Part shown: piece after piece, positions 11,529 through 21,736 of the stretch
How the letters are laid out: every line of letters starts with the position of its first letter
Position numbering within the stretch: position 1 is the stretch's first letter
Assembly (NCBI GenBank): GCA_015680685.1
Contig: MNCI01022494.1
Span: forward strand, 1-62,000
Origin: Gnetum montanum
Lineage: Eukaryota > Streptophyta > Gnetopsida > Gnetales > Gnetaceae
Direction: 5' to 3'
Length of the DNA stretch: 62,000 bases
Position numbers and translations under genes: made by a program
Notes under the pieces: generated by a model
Seen by the model: the letters and a program-made list of their open reading frames with translations, nothing else
Database searches by the model: none
Told to the model about the DNA's origin: nothing

Positions 11529-13328
11529 CTTCCATGTGATTCAACTGCACATTCTCTGCTCAGTCTCGCCAATGCACTGTAGTTCGATGACAATTTGCTT
11601 CCGAATGCATGCCAGTGAGTACCTAACCTGCCAAGGCAAATAAGAATTTTATATTCAGGCATGGATGATTACAGTGTCAAACACAAATCTTTGAATAGGC
11701 AAGTCTTTGGGAAGGTGAAGATGAATGACATGGAATGTATATCAAATGACGGGAAGTGCTTGAAAAAGTTGGAACAACACACGAATGCGAATGTGACTTT
11801 CATGCTCCACTTGGATATTCGGTCAAATTTCAGTTTCTTCCGGAACCACATGCTTTTGGGGGGAAATAAGTCACAGTGGTTCAGATAGAACGGCCGAGAG
11901 ATTTTACCACCCAGTAACAGGTAATTTAGTCTCATGGAAATCTGTAAGGTTGGTATAAATTTGACACTTGCTATCGAATTCTGGCCTTCTAAATGAAGAT
12001 CCCTGTACTTAAGAGATCAAAAACACATGAACTTGCACTGCAGAAAAGATCATCATGTCATTTCGTAATCCTATCCTATCCGATCCTACATTGGTTGAAC
12101 ATAGAAGCATGGGATCTTTTAAAAGCAGAAGCTGCAGTTGGCAATGCAAAATATCTTGTTAAAGTACTCAAATTACAGTAACTTACTTTAGTTGCCCGAA
12201 ATTGTGGCTATGATCAAGAAATGAATAGATTCACAGTCAAAAGAAACTGGTCACGGTCTACTGTTTCATAATTCAAACAGATGCTGGGGACTTGTCTATG
12301 GAATCTACAAAGAACATGCATGTTATGCAGACACTAGCTGATAACAGCTGTTCAGAAAATGACAAAGAGGAAGCGCGTGCAGTACCATAACAAACAAACA
12401 AAAGCAAATTTCTTATATTTGATGGATTGTACTTTGTTCTTGTGAGTGGGTAGCTAGGAAAATCGACAATGGAAATACCCACATTAAGATAAGGATTAAG
12501 ATAATACATATGTGGGCAAAAGCTGATTGCAGGGTTTCAGAATCTTCAAGAACAAAAAATTCAGACATTTTGGTCACATGAACCCAGAACAAAATAACCG
12601 GCGAAGACAGCGCTCTACCATGCCCAAATGCAATCGAGGAAGAGAAAAATAAAGAAGCTCTCAATCTTATCGTATCAATCGTACGCATCAGTATTATTAT
12701 TATTTGGGCCTACGGACGTAATAAAAACTCCAGTTCCCGTTTCATTATTTCCAGCAACGCACAGAAACGAGAGAAATGGATTCCTAGCTTCTGCAGGTGC
12801 ATGAACAAATGCTTGCGCTGAAACAAAACAGAAACAGAGTGGACAAAACAGCTGAAAATAGTCCCCTTCCTTCTCCTCTCATTTCCTCTCCCTTGTATTA
12901 CTGCAGAAATTATTTTTTAAAAAAAAGCACAGAAACAGAACCAAATAATACCTGTGGCAACATGTACAGATAGTGCTGAAACTGGAACTTGGATCTGCAC
13001 CCATTGGAGCCTCATCTAAATGCTTATGTGCCACAAACAGCGAACCCAAAACCCTCAAAAAATTCTGTGCCCTGAGAGAATCAACACTTCCTCAGAAATC
13101 CCACCATGAATCTAAAAACCTCTCTGCAGGCAGATCACCGCAAATGCTATATGCTAATAATAATCCTTTTCCTTCTCCTGCTGAAGAAACCCAGAACACA
13201 GATTTGGGGGCAAAATCTGTACAACGAATCCTGCCGACAGAGGGTTGCTTAGGATTAAGACGACCGACAATGATGATGTTGATCTTGCTGAGCTTTCAGT
13301 TGATTTTCTGGTGTGCTGTACCTAAGAA

Positions 13329-13349
13329 ACACACACACACACACACACA
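13329..13349. repeat. (CA)n microsatellite
   Basis: A run of about ten CA dinucleotides. Confidence 0.95.
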
Positions 13350-14018
13350 AGGATTGCAGCTCAAGTAAGCAACCAAAGCTACTTCCACCGCGCCGGATAA
13401 AAGCAGCAAAAAAAAAACCCACAGCGAACAGTAAACTAGAGTAGAGTGGAGCCCAAGTTAGGGACAAAACCAAGCATTTTGCACACTGCGCAAGAGAATG
13501 AAATGGACATATATGTTTCCTGATATGCTTGATAAGCAAACAAGGAAAAGCGCATTACCTGCAACAAAAACCGGCATAAACAACCAGTAGTATGAACACT
13601 TGGTGGAGCCTGCTTGCCTTCCTGGTGAATGCAATGATGGTGGAGCCTGCAAAAAGCTATGGCGGGCAAAAATATTCCTGAAACCAGGCTGCGGCAGGGA
13701 GAGAAAGAAAGCAAGAAAGAGCGGAAAGAGGAACAAAAATAAAAACCCAATTAGATTTCTTTAAAGTGGGCGGGGCTCCTGCTCTTTGCTTTGGGATGCG
13801 TCAAATCATTATGCCCAAATCATGCATCTCCGGACTCTGCATTGCAAAATGCAAATCATCTCTGCTGCTCCGGTCAAACAAGCAACAAATCCAAAACACC
13901 CCTCAAAAATCCCACTGAAAATCGGTCCTGTTCCACTGAATGCAAACCAGAGATTTCAACCCTTTTTTCGAGAAATGAACTCAGGATTAACAGTAGCAGC
14001 AGCAGAAAAAGCAGAGTC

Positions 14019-14048
14019 TTGGTATTGGTATTGGTATTGGTATTGGTT
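14019..14048. repeat. (TATTGG)n microsatellite
   Basis: About five perfect TATTGG hexamers in tandem. Confidence 0.95.
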
Positions 14049-14167
14049 GCTAGTCTACTCTGCTGTTACTCTATCCTCTGCAATGCAAGTACTGGGCTAA
14101 ACTGTGCACTGCAAGTAAATTTCAAAGACAAAGCGCCGCTGTGTTAGAGTTGCAGGATCTAATCAGC

Positions 14168-14194
14168 GCAGGCAGGCAGGCGGGCAGGCAGGCA
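14168..14194. repeat. (GGCA)n-like microsatellite
   Basis: GGCA tetramers with one GGCG interruption. Confidence 0.85.
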
Positions 14195-14527
14195 AGAGTC
14201 CCCAGAATCGGAAGTGGAAAAATTAATTGATACGAACGAAAAAATTATATATTATTGGGATAATAAAGAAAGGCAAGAAGCAGCAGTAGCCGGCAGTAAA
14301 ACGGCCCGTACTTCTGACAGCCCAAGAAAATTCACATGCAGAGTCTTTGGCAATTTGCTTGGATTTGGGTTGGTTTTTGTTTTTCTTCTTGTAATTTTAT
14401 TGCACACGTTCTCTCTCTATCAGTCTGTCTCATCATTATCTGCATCAGAATTATCATCAAAATGGAATCCGGAGAACTGCCCTTTCTTTCTGCAACAAGG
14501 CGCCAACGGACCAGTTATATATTATTG

Positions 14528-14860
14528 TATTTCTATGGTTTCGCTGTGTGTGTCTGCGCTCCTTCTTGGCAAATAACGTCTGGCTTTGGACGTTATGCGT
14601 CAAAATCTGAAAAATCAATCCATCCATCCATCTGCAATCATTTTATAAAGTTGTGTTTCGATTTGAAAATGAAGGTGTCCCTCTGTATTTCTATGGTTTC
14701 TGTGCTTCTTTCTTCACTTCTTCTTCGCAAATAAGGTCTGGTTTTGGACGGTTCAAAATGCTATGCGTCAAAATCTGAAAAATCAATCTTTCTAGCTATC
14801 TGCAATCATTTTATAAAAGTTGTGTTTTGATTTGAAAAGGAAGGTGTGCCTCTGTGGAAT
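14528..14860. repeat. Tandem duplication of about 160-170 bp
   Basis: TATTTCTATGGTTTC starts at 14528 and again at 14686. Each copy continues through a CTTCTT..GCAAATAA segment, then TTATGCGTCAAAATCTGA or its variant, then CTGCAATCATTTTATAAA and a TTGATTTGAAAA..GGTGT end. Copies differ by small indels and substitutions. Nothing indicates a coding role. Confidence 0.85.
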
Positions 14861-15564
14861 TTTCATGGAAGACGGCTTTTGACAGCAATTTGATGCTTCA
14901 AGCAAAGTTAAAAACGTGAAAGTTGCTGAAATGTTATGCTGTTGGCAAAATTTTTAAGGCGGGCTACATTAGCTAACGTACCCAAACCTAAAACGTGAGT
15001 CTTGTGAGCTATCATTCATGAAAGTTTGGTTTAGAAACAGCGAACGTAGATTTGTCTTTGTTGGGGGTTTTCTTTTTAATGCCATATATGTTTAATTTTT
15101 CTTTTTTTTTAAGTGGGTGCTTTCTCTTTCTTGTCCGACAGGAAAGAATCCCTGGACATGGGTACGTAAAATTTGACTATAAATGGATGCGAAAACCTTT
15201 TCTAGACCAAGGGACATAAAAATAGGGTTGTCCCGACTAGATACATGTTTGGTTAAGTAGTTGATGAGAGGTGGCTTAAGTGGTGAGCCTATTGTCACAC
15301 AAAGATTTATCAGGATATTGTCACATTGAGAATGTATTATGTTTTCAATATGTTTTGAGGTCTATTTATAGTCAAACTATGTTCGTTCTCACCCTCCCTT
15401 ATTTTAATAAAACAAATGATATATTTTAAAATTATATAAATCATAATGTCCTTTCTACTAGAAAGTATTTCTTATACAATTTTAAAATGATGTGTTAGAC
15501 CAATGATAAGATGCTTGATATGGAAGCTCATATTTAACAGTTTGATTCTTAGGGGTGTGGTGGT
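14861..15564. other. Spacer, no gene seen
   Basis: AT-rich sequence. A SINE-like head (GGTGGCTTAAGTGGTGAGCC) near 15270 resembles the one near 4461. Nothing else is recognisable. Confidence 0.4.
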
Positions 15565-15720
15565 GAGGGGTGTTGAAATCCCGAAATAATTGTAATATAG
15601 GTACACCCCATGATATATAGTTCAATTAAAACTCTATAACTCAACATTACCCACTAGAATTGAACCCATGAGTTAGAGCTTTCAAATCAAGAGTTTTACC
15701 ATTAGGCTAACACCTCATTG
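15565..15720 (-). repeat. SINE-like element, family 1, near full length
   Basis: On the minus strand it reads from a head with an A box (TTAGCCTAATGGTAAAACTC) through a B-box-like GGGTTCAATTCTAGT. The body runs TGTTGAGTTATAGAGTTTTA, and a 3' part continues through ATATATCATGGGGTGTACC to a TTTCAACA end. The tRNA-like A/B boxes indicate a Pol III-transcribed SINE. There is no poly(A) tail and no clear target duplication. Confidence 0.7.
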
Positions 15721-15723
15721 TTT

Positions 15724-15816
15724 ATAGGTTTGATTTTGGTGGGCAATGCTAAGTTATAAAGTTCTAATTGGACTATGTATCTTGAGATGTACCTATATTA
15801 CAATTATGGGATTCCA
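15724..15816 (+). repeat. SINE-like element, family 1, 5'-truncated
   Basis: It starts at the B-box region (AGGTTTGATTTTGGTGGGC) and continues through the body and tail of family 1, ending at about GATTCCAACAA. It lies next to a minus-strand copy, giving an inverted pair. Confidence 0.6.
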
Positions 15817-15843
15817 ACAACGAGGTATGCCTATAGGCTAACA

Positions 15844-15995
15844 ATAAGGTGCTAGCCTAGTGGTACAAGTCTTGGCTTGGTAACCCCAAGTTACAAGTTT
15901 GATTTTACTAGGTAGCATTGAGTTATGAACGTCTATAAATCTAAATGTGTACCTATGTTTCACTTATTTCGTGTTCCAACACCCCTCTATAAAGT
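15844..15995 (+). repeat. SINE-like element, family 1, near full length
   Basis: The A box TAGCCTAGTGG fits the Pol III consensus exactly at 15853-15863. The B-box-like AAGTTTGATTTTA follows, then the family body and the tail GTTCCAACACCCC. This is the clearest plus-strand copy here. Confidence 0.72.
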
Positions 15996-16055
15996 TCCTA
16001 TATATCTTGAGATGTACCTATATTTTAATTATTTCAAGTTCCAACACTCCCTTCC
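15996..16055 (+). repeat. SINE-like family 1, 3' fragment
   Basis: Only the last part of the family (TATAAAGTTCC.. to ..TTCCAACACTCCC) is present, directly abutting the preceding copy. It may be a local tail duplication. Confidence 0.6.
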
Positions 16056-16246
16056 CTATTTCTCATACAATTAGAAATACTATAGGTAGCTTTAAATTTA
16101 GACCAAGTCATCCACTAATTCTATGAGGTATTGGAACCTAAAAAAAGTGAAACATAGGTACACCCCAAGATATATAGTTCAATTAGAACTTTGTATAACT
16201 TAGCAATGCCCATTGGAATCGAAGACATAACCTAAAGCTTCCAAAT

Positions 16247-17080
16247 TGATGAAGCAGTTACTCTAAGTATTAGAGCAGTTATTATTGGAGCGGTTACTCT
16301 AATAATTAGAGTGGTTATTATTGGAGCGGTTACTCTAATAATTAGAGTGGTTATTATTGGAGTGNNNNNNNNNNNNNNNNNNNNNNNNNNNNNNNNNNNN
16401 NNNNNNNNNNNNNNNNNNNNNNNNNNNNNNNNNNNNNNNNNNNNNNNNNNNNNNNNNNNNNNNNNNNNNNNNNNNNNNNNNNNNNNNNNNNNNNNNNNNN
16501 NNNNNNNNNNNNNNNNNAATAAAGAAGAGCTCTTTGATTCATCCTTGCAGCACTTGAGATTTGTTTTCTTATGCATTTCTTTTATTTTATTTTCTTATGC
16601 ATTTATTTTATATTAGCATATCAATTCATTTTGATCAATTAAGCAAATCATTAAATTACACTTAGTATGATCACTTTGAGCATGCATGTAACACTTGGTA
16701 ACCCAGTAACGATTAGCATTTGGTAATCCCAATAGTGTTGCACTGGTTTAGGATGTGTATAGCAAGTGAAAACAAATACTAGTGTTAGGATTAGTTAGAG
16801 CCTATTTAATTAGTAGTTAAGTTAAATTAGTCACTTAGTTATCTCTCTCTTTCCATATTAGCACAGGACATAAAAACATAAAAGATATAAAAATCATATG
16901 CCTCAAGCTTACTTAACCATACAATCGTGACATACAAGTAAGTTTAGAAAGACAACAATCAACCAACCTGTCCTTATTCTACAAGGGTGCATAAGCACTT
17001 AGTCCTTGGAATTCGACCGGATCGTGCGTGAAACGCTCGTATTCGTATGGTTGAGCGTAGAGGTACCTCGCCGCTCATCA
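16247..17080 (+). mobile_element. Solo LTR of the TGATGAG family, copy 2 (contains assembly gap)
   Basis: It begins TGATGAAG, ends CGCTCATCA, and has the target duplication CAAAT (16242-16246 and 17081-17085). U3 holds a 36-bp tandem repeat whose unit contains the inverted repeat ACTCTAATAATTAGAGT (16296-16312 and 16332-16348). The array runs into an N gap at 16365. After the gap, AATAAAGAAGAGC (16518) marks R. The remainder matches the family up to GGTACCTCGCCGCTCATCA. The TATA box would lie inside the gap. Confidence 0.9.
16365..16517. other. Assembly gap (153 N)
   Basis: A run of N interrupts the U3 tandem palindrome array. The true length of this stretch is unknown; any open frame crossing it is meaningless. 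Confidence 0.99.
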
Positions 17081-17118
17081 CAAATCAAGTGTCTTACCAC
17101 TAAGCTAACACCTCATTG

Positions 17119-17835
17119 TTATCCATTGATTCTATGAGAGTAGCGAGGATAGAAAAATGACACCACCTTTAAATCTATTTTTGTTAGTCTTAAGTGGTTG
17201 GATGGCTCCTCCTTTCCTTAAAGCACTTGCAAAGCATACACTTTGGAAGCTTCCTTGCCTTCTTGAAAGTGAACATTTCATGTGACATATTCTTCAATAA
17301 GGTTTTCCTGTTAGATGATGTCTCATGTATTTAAGTGTGCTGGAACCTAAATGTATAATATAGAATTCAATTGATGAATTTCTTCATTTCTTTTATGATT
17401 GTATTTTTGCCATGCATTCTTGGAATTAGGCCTCTCTTTTTAATGATTTCTTCTCTAATTAGAAAGAAGCTCTTCTTAGAGATGCTCCTCCCCTTTTTGA
17501 GGAATTGCTTTTTATCTAAAGGTTCTTGTGTCATTGCATTTGCGTGTTATTTAGAAACATAGATGTGATATTTTCACAATCATGTAGCTATCCATGATGA
17601 GTTCACCATGCTTAAAAAAATCAACATTATTCAACTTGTTATTTTTCAAGTCAAGTCACGAGTTGCTCATGCTTTACTAAAGCTCAATAATCTTCTTCAA
17701 TTGATGGAAACTTAAACTAGCAATTTTGTTAGAAACTTTGTTTAACTTATGCATAAGCCTTGGTGTCGCTCTTTATTCTCTCCTATATCTTTGTTTTGCT
17801 CTTTCAAGTTGTTAACACAAAAGCCTTTAGCACCT
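17119..17835. other. Spacer, no gene seen
   Basis: Non-coding AT-rich DNA. Some phrases near 17740-17790 (TTATTCTCTCCTATAT) resemble 29515-29535, suggesting an unclassified dispersed repeat. Confidence 0.35.
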
Positions 17836-17990
17836 AGGGATGTAGCACAGTGGTCCAAACACTCATCTATTGGTTGGGAGGTTGTGAGTTTTAATTATTG
17901 CCTCCACTAATGAGTGTTGCAGTTGTGCAGTAGCCTTATAATGGGATACTCTAGTTTGGTAGGTCACATATACCTTGCCTTCACATACTA
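17836..17990 (+). repeat. SINE-like element, family 2 (tRNA-derived)
   Basis: It has a different head from family 1: GGGATGTAGCACAGTGGTCC (A box) followed after about 30 bases by GGTTGTGAGTTTTAATTATT (B box), then a CCTCCACTAATGAGTGTTGC body. The spacing of the two boxes is that of a tRNA gene, but it lacks a closing acceptor stem, so it is a tRNA-derived SINE rather than a tRNA gene. Confidence 0.65.
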
Positions 17991-17994
17991 CTAA

Positions 17995-18128
17995 TTTAAT
18001 TGAAATTGCAATTGTTATAGAATTTGTCTATAAATTAGCATTACCCACTAGAATTGACTTTGTAAGCTAGGTTTTTCATATTAAGACTCCTATCACTAAG
18101 TTAACAACTTATTGTTCTATTTAATCAA
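17995..18128 (-). repeat. SINE-like family 1, diverged
   Basis: Minus-strand copy, recognisable by the body AAATTAGCATTACCCACTAG and the head side TCACTAAGTTAACAACTTAT on the plus strand. Confidence 0.55.
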
Positions 18129-18175
18129 GATGTGATTTGTTGGAATATTGTTATTTACAAGCATAGCAAAGGATT

Positions 18176-18275
18176 AACTACGAGGTATCATTTTAATGGT
18201 AAGGCTCTTAATTTGAAAGCTCCAAGTTATGGGTTCAATTCTATTGGGCAATGTCAATTTATAAAGTTCTAAAAG
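18176..18275 (+). repeat. SINE-like family 1, 3'-truncated
   Basis: The plus-strand head (ATGGTAAGGCTCTTAATTTG) and B box (GGGTTCAATTCTATTGGGC) are present and the sequence ends after ATAAAGTTCTAAAA. Confidence 0.6.
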
Positions 18276-19994
18276 TACATGGAAGGATGAAAAGTTATAT
18301 TTATACTAAATTTTAATATAACATGGAGAATCAAAGGATATAGACAACTTTGAGCAAGTTTTGTTGATTGATAAAGTTGAAGCAATTTCTTATTGCTAAA
18401 ATAACTAAAAATGGTTGAGGGATTTCTAAATGATAAAATAGTAAGAATGGGTTTGGTTTTGTGGGAGGGACATTGGAACTTGAAATAATTTGACTATTAA
18501 TACACCCTAAGTCTTATAGTGATATAATAGATACTTAGAAAATTTTAGAGGAATATAACAATGCCTTAAGAGTAAGGAGAATTAGCAACCTCTTGCTTAA
18601 GAAGACAATAAGCTAACCACTTGGCAAAAATAGCATCTATAGGAAGTATATCCAACAAGACTTTCTTAAAACACAACAATGTTAGATTAACATACCACTT
18701 ACAATTGAACTTGTCACTTGTAAACCACAAGTTACATGCTTTGACCAAGTGAGCATTACCTTATTAACAAAATAATGTAGATGGTATTTAAATTATAATA
18801 TATCATCATGGAATGTAGATAATATTTTTTGATAATGTTGATTCTATTGATAAGGCGAGAGCTTACTCCCCCTCTACCTAATGTTAATCTTTTCATGGAA
18901 TGTCCAATTTCCTAGGATTGGTTGTAAAGATGAAAACCTTAAAAAGACATCCCAAACCAATTAGGCTTTTTCTGTTTATTGATTTGGAGTTTTTCCTCTC
19001 TTAAGTACTCCTCCACTTTTGTACTTTGGATTTTTATTTTTAATATTTTAATTTTTTGGGTTTCACACCCAATATATCACCATGGTGCCTTTATCTCATC
19101 TCATCATTGTAAGATAACCATATAAAATAAGTAAAGCATTTGGCTAAAATTTTAAATAATTATACAGAAAATATTAAAAAATGCTAATCACCAAGTAAAC
19201 TAAAAAGATTCCAACGAATTGGAAATTTCATGCATCATTTTGAATTAGAGATATCATCGTTTTTATTAAATTATCGGTTCTTACGCTTGAAAAACCATAA
19301 ACTCAATTAAAATATCCAGTCCCAGCACATTGAAATCGTATGTCTCGTGATTCCAAAGAACAACCATTTTGAATTGATTCCAGGATCCGTCGCAATCTTA
19401 GCTTTTCGTGTAATTAAAAAGCTCTCTCCCTGATCTTGTATATTGTTTAATCTGTTATCTTTTTCTCACGCCGACGAAGAGGAGACAGAGATGGCGAATT
19501 CGATCAATCTGTAACATTGTTCCGGTTGATCCTTGATGGTCCTGCATAAAGCTCCTCCGTAATTTCTCCATCGTTTTCATCATGACCCATAATACTTTCA
19601 AGGGCAGCCCAGCGTCAATGAATGAGAAGATCATGGCAACTGGGAATCCTTCAAAGTTGCAGAAATGGTTGCAGATGGAATAATCCATGGAAATACAGTG
19701 TGTATGGAGAGAATGGTGGGTTTATGAGCCAACAAGAAGTCCAGTCCTCACCTCACCTCACCTGAGAGCTACTTCTTTTCACGTCTGCAAAAAGAAAAGG
19801 AAAAAAGAAAAGGTCATTCGATCCCTGGATCGCACGTAATGAATTGTCCTATCAATTTCAAACAAACCATCAATCAGTAGCAATATTTCAATCGCAGTGA
19901 CACGGGTGAAAAGTTTGGCGAATCATCCAGGACGGCCTGGATCGGCATAAAAAGCCAGCCGAGGAAAAACATGGTGTAGAAAAGAAAAAGCAGA
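18276..19994. other. Spacer with further SINE-like debris, no gene modelled
   Basis: A minus-strand SINE-like unit lies at about 18590-18770 (head AATGCTCACTTGGTCAAAGC on the minus strand). A segment at 18890-19010 is similar to 29880-29995 (shared phrase about AAAACCT(T)AAAAAGRYAT), an unclassified dispersed repeat. From 19450 composition becomes less AT-rich. A minus-strand 77-codon open frame (19455-19688) starts with ATG but matches nothing I recognise. Confidence 0.4.
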
Positions 19995-20185
19995 AGCAGA
20001 GGAAGAAGTTAATGGATGGATGGATGGATGGATAAGCCAGATGATAGAAAAACATGGAAAAGAAAATAAAAAGCAGAATCAGCGGAAGAAGTTAACGGAT
20101 GGATGGATGGATAAGCCAGCTGATTAAAAACATGGAAAAGAAAAGAAAAAGCAGAATCAGCAGAAGAAGTTAATGGATGGATGGA
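19995..20185. repeat. Tandem repeat of about 83 bp, 2.3 copies, with GGAT microsatellites
   Basis: GAAGAAGTTAAYGGATGG begins at about 20002, 20085 and 20164. Each unit carries (GGAT)n, then ATAAGCCAG, then an AACATGGAAAAG and AAGCAGAATCAGC segment. (ATCC)n reappears at about 20249-20264. Confidence 0.85.
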
Positions 20186-21253
20186 AGGATTGAATGATAC
20201 TGTAATGCAATAGTGCAGAGTAATCACAAACATGAATGAACAATACCATCCATCCATCCATCCAGGCAGAGGTGTTGAATTGCGTTGGCGGCCAAACCAT
20301 TGCACGTGAAACACCACACAATTTTGGTTGAGATGTTGGTACAATGATATTGATACTTATTTCTGTTTTTGGTGGATATACAAGTAAAGGATTATCACTT
20401 GGCAGATGAATGCTCATCCTATCAACCCTTGATCTTGGGACTTCCCATAGCACGATGGGCATTGAGCCTTCAAATTATGACTCATTTCAATGCAATTAAA
20501 ATTTGAAAATGTTAAATAGCAGCGACATTGTGGTGCCTTTGTTCTCATGCTAACCTCCTCATGTAAGATTTGACGATAATTTATGCATTTAAAATTTTAG
20601 AATGCTAAACAATTACTAAGGTGGACATGTGGGGTGTCGGGCCCCAAAAAGAGAATTTTATTAATTAAATGAGATTAAGTACATGATCAACATCTGAACA
20701 TATTGATGGATAAATAGGGAGAAGAACAATGACAAATGCGGATGTTGAAGAAAAACATCTTGATACATAATCCTTCACAGGGTGTGGGAGTACATTCCAA
20801 AGAGCAACCTTATGCTGGGAATCAATAAGAACTGCCAGTTAATAAGACCAGGAGAACAACAAAGAGCTAAAAATGCTCAAAATTATGATAACACACTCCG
20901 ATGTAGCAGATCGAGATTGGGAAGAGTGCACGAGTTGCTGTATCTGCTCCAAGTTTGCAAACAATAAAACAACTTATTAGTATCCAACTTTAACTTAGAA
21001 GTATGAGATAAAATTTGGAAATGCACAAGGCAAAGAATTTGAGATTTTTCCATAATAGTTAAATGGTTAAAGTTGGACAAAGTGTTCTGGAAAAGAGCAG
21101 TTCATCTGCGCTTCTATTCTATATATAGTAAAGAACGAGGGGCCTAATAACTTTCCAAAGAAACTGAAGGTCAGTAGAGGGGGTGGCCAGAAAGCCGAAC
21201 AAGATATCCTCATGGAAAAACTTGCACAAAGGAAAAACTTTAGAAACCCACTC
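20186..21253. other. Spacer, probably partly the 3' side of a decayed LINE
   Basis: No gene is seen. AAGGTGGACATGTG occurs at about 20618 and again at about 21647, flanking the reverse-transcriptase zinc-domain remnant on its right. Whether this 14-bp direct repeat is a target duplication is uncertain. Confidence 0.35.
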
Positions 21254-21736
21254 TCATGAAGACTGAGCTAAAGGGCAATGCCAAAAAACATGGACAAAAT
21301 CATCAGGACCTCCGCAGAGAGGGCAATTAGGGTTTGGAATCCCAAGGTATTCACGACGTTTGCCGATAGGCAGGCCTTGATGCAGGAGGCACCAAAGAAA
21401 TTGTTTAATTTTTGGAAGAGTCGGAAGGCTCCAACCTTGTGAAAAGAGAAAGAGCCAAAACTGTTCAGACTCTTCTTTGTGCCATGAACGATTGCAGCGA
21501 TTAACAATCATAGAAGAATCATGCAACAACTGAAAGGGCACATGTGGTTTATAGGGTAGAAGGTTTGATCCATTAGTCCACTGAAGACCATGGAAGAGAC
21601 TAGGAACTGAAGCATCCAAATGCAAATACTGATGAATGAAGTGATAAAGGTGGACATGTGTGTCAATTAACCCTTTAGAACTTGTAACTTGCAAGCCATA
21701 TATCAAATGCTCTAAATGAAGCATAATATGCCTCAT
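21254..21736 (-). pseudogene. LINE remnant: zf-RVT (C-terminal zinc-binding) domain
   Basis: The minus-strand frame of 160 codons contains the C-terminal zinc-binding segment typical of plant L1-type LINE open reading frames: LPKIKQFLWCLLHQGLP, then an IPNPNCPLCGGPDDFVHVFW segment followed by HCPLAQ. The Cys/His spacing C..C..H..HC is retained. No RT catalytic core precedes it in frame, so this is a 5'-truncated or decayed fragment, not a host gene. Confidence 0.75.

Larger units (their letters stand above)
11529..14527. other. Upstream region of the DUF3527 gene: probable 5'UTR, possible UTR intron, promoter
   Basis: On the minus strand a pyrimidine-rich tract ending TTGGCAG (about 11632) could be an acceptor. 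Donor-like CAG|GTAATG (about 13557) and CAG|GTATTA (about 12955) lie upstream, so a 5'UTR intron of 1.3-1.9 kb is plausible but unproven. Composition is closer to genic than in the flanks. Microsatellites are (CA)n at 13329-13349, (TATTGG)n at 14019-14048 and (GGCA)n-like at 14168-14194. No convincing protein-coding exon is seen. Confidence 0.4.
16125..17118 (-). repeat. SINE-like element, family 1, split by a solo LTR
   Basis: The two halves are 16125-16246 and 17081-17118. Removing the LTR (16247-17080) and one copy of the CAAAT duplication restores a continuous minus-strand family-1 element ending at the head CTAAGCTAACACCTCATTG. The SINE is therefore older than the LTR insertion. Confidence 0.75.

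Noticed and set aside
13436-13750. 104- and 92-codon minus-strand frames with signal-like hydrophobic stretches upstream of the DUF3527 gene
   Set aside because: They lie in the putative 5'UTR/promoter, have non-conserved composition and include T-rich low-complexity; no family match.
15844-15920. tRNA gene suggested by perfect A box TAGCCTAGTGG and a B-box-like motif
   Set aside because: No acceptor stem pairing or CCA-side symmetry, and the same unit recurs with a non-tRNA body. It is a SINE-like element.
16232-16616. Open frames crossing the N run
   Set aside because: They exist only because unknown bases cannot contain stops.
19455-19688. 77-codon minus-strand frame with ATG in a less AT-rich patch
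   Set aside because: No recognisable domain, no continuation by splice sites and no codon-bias support.
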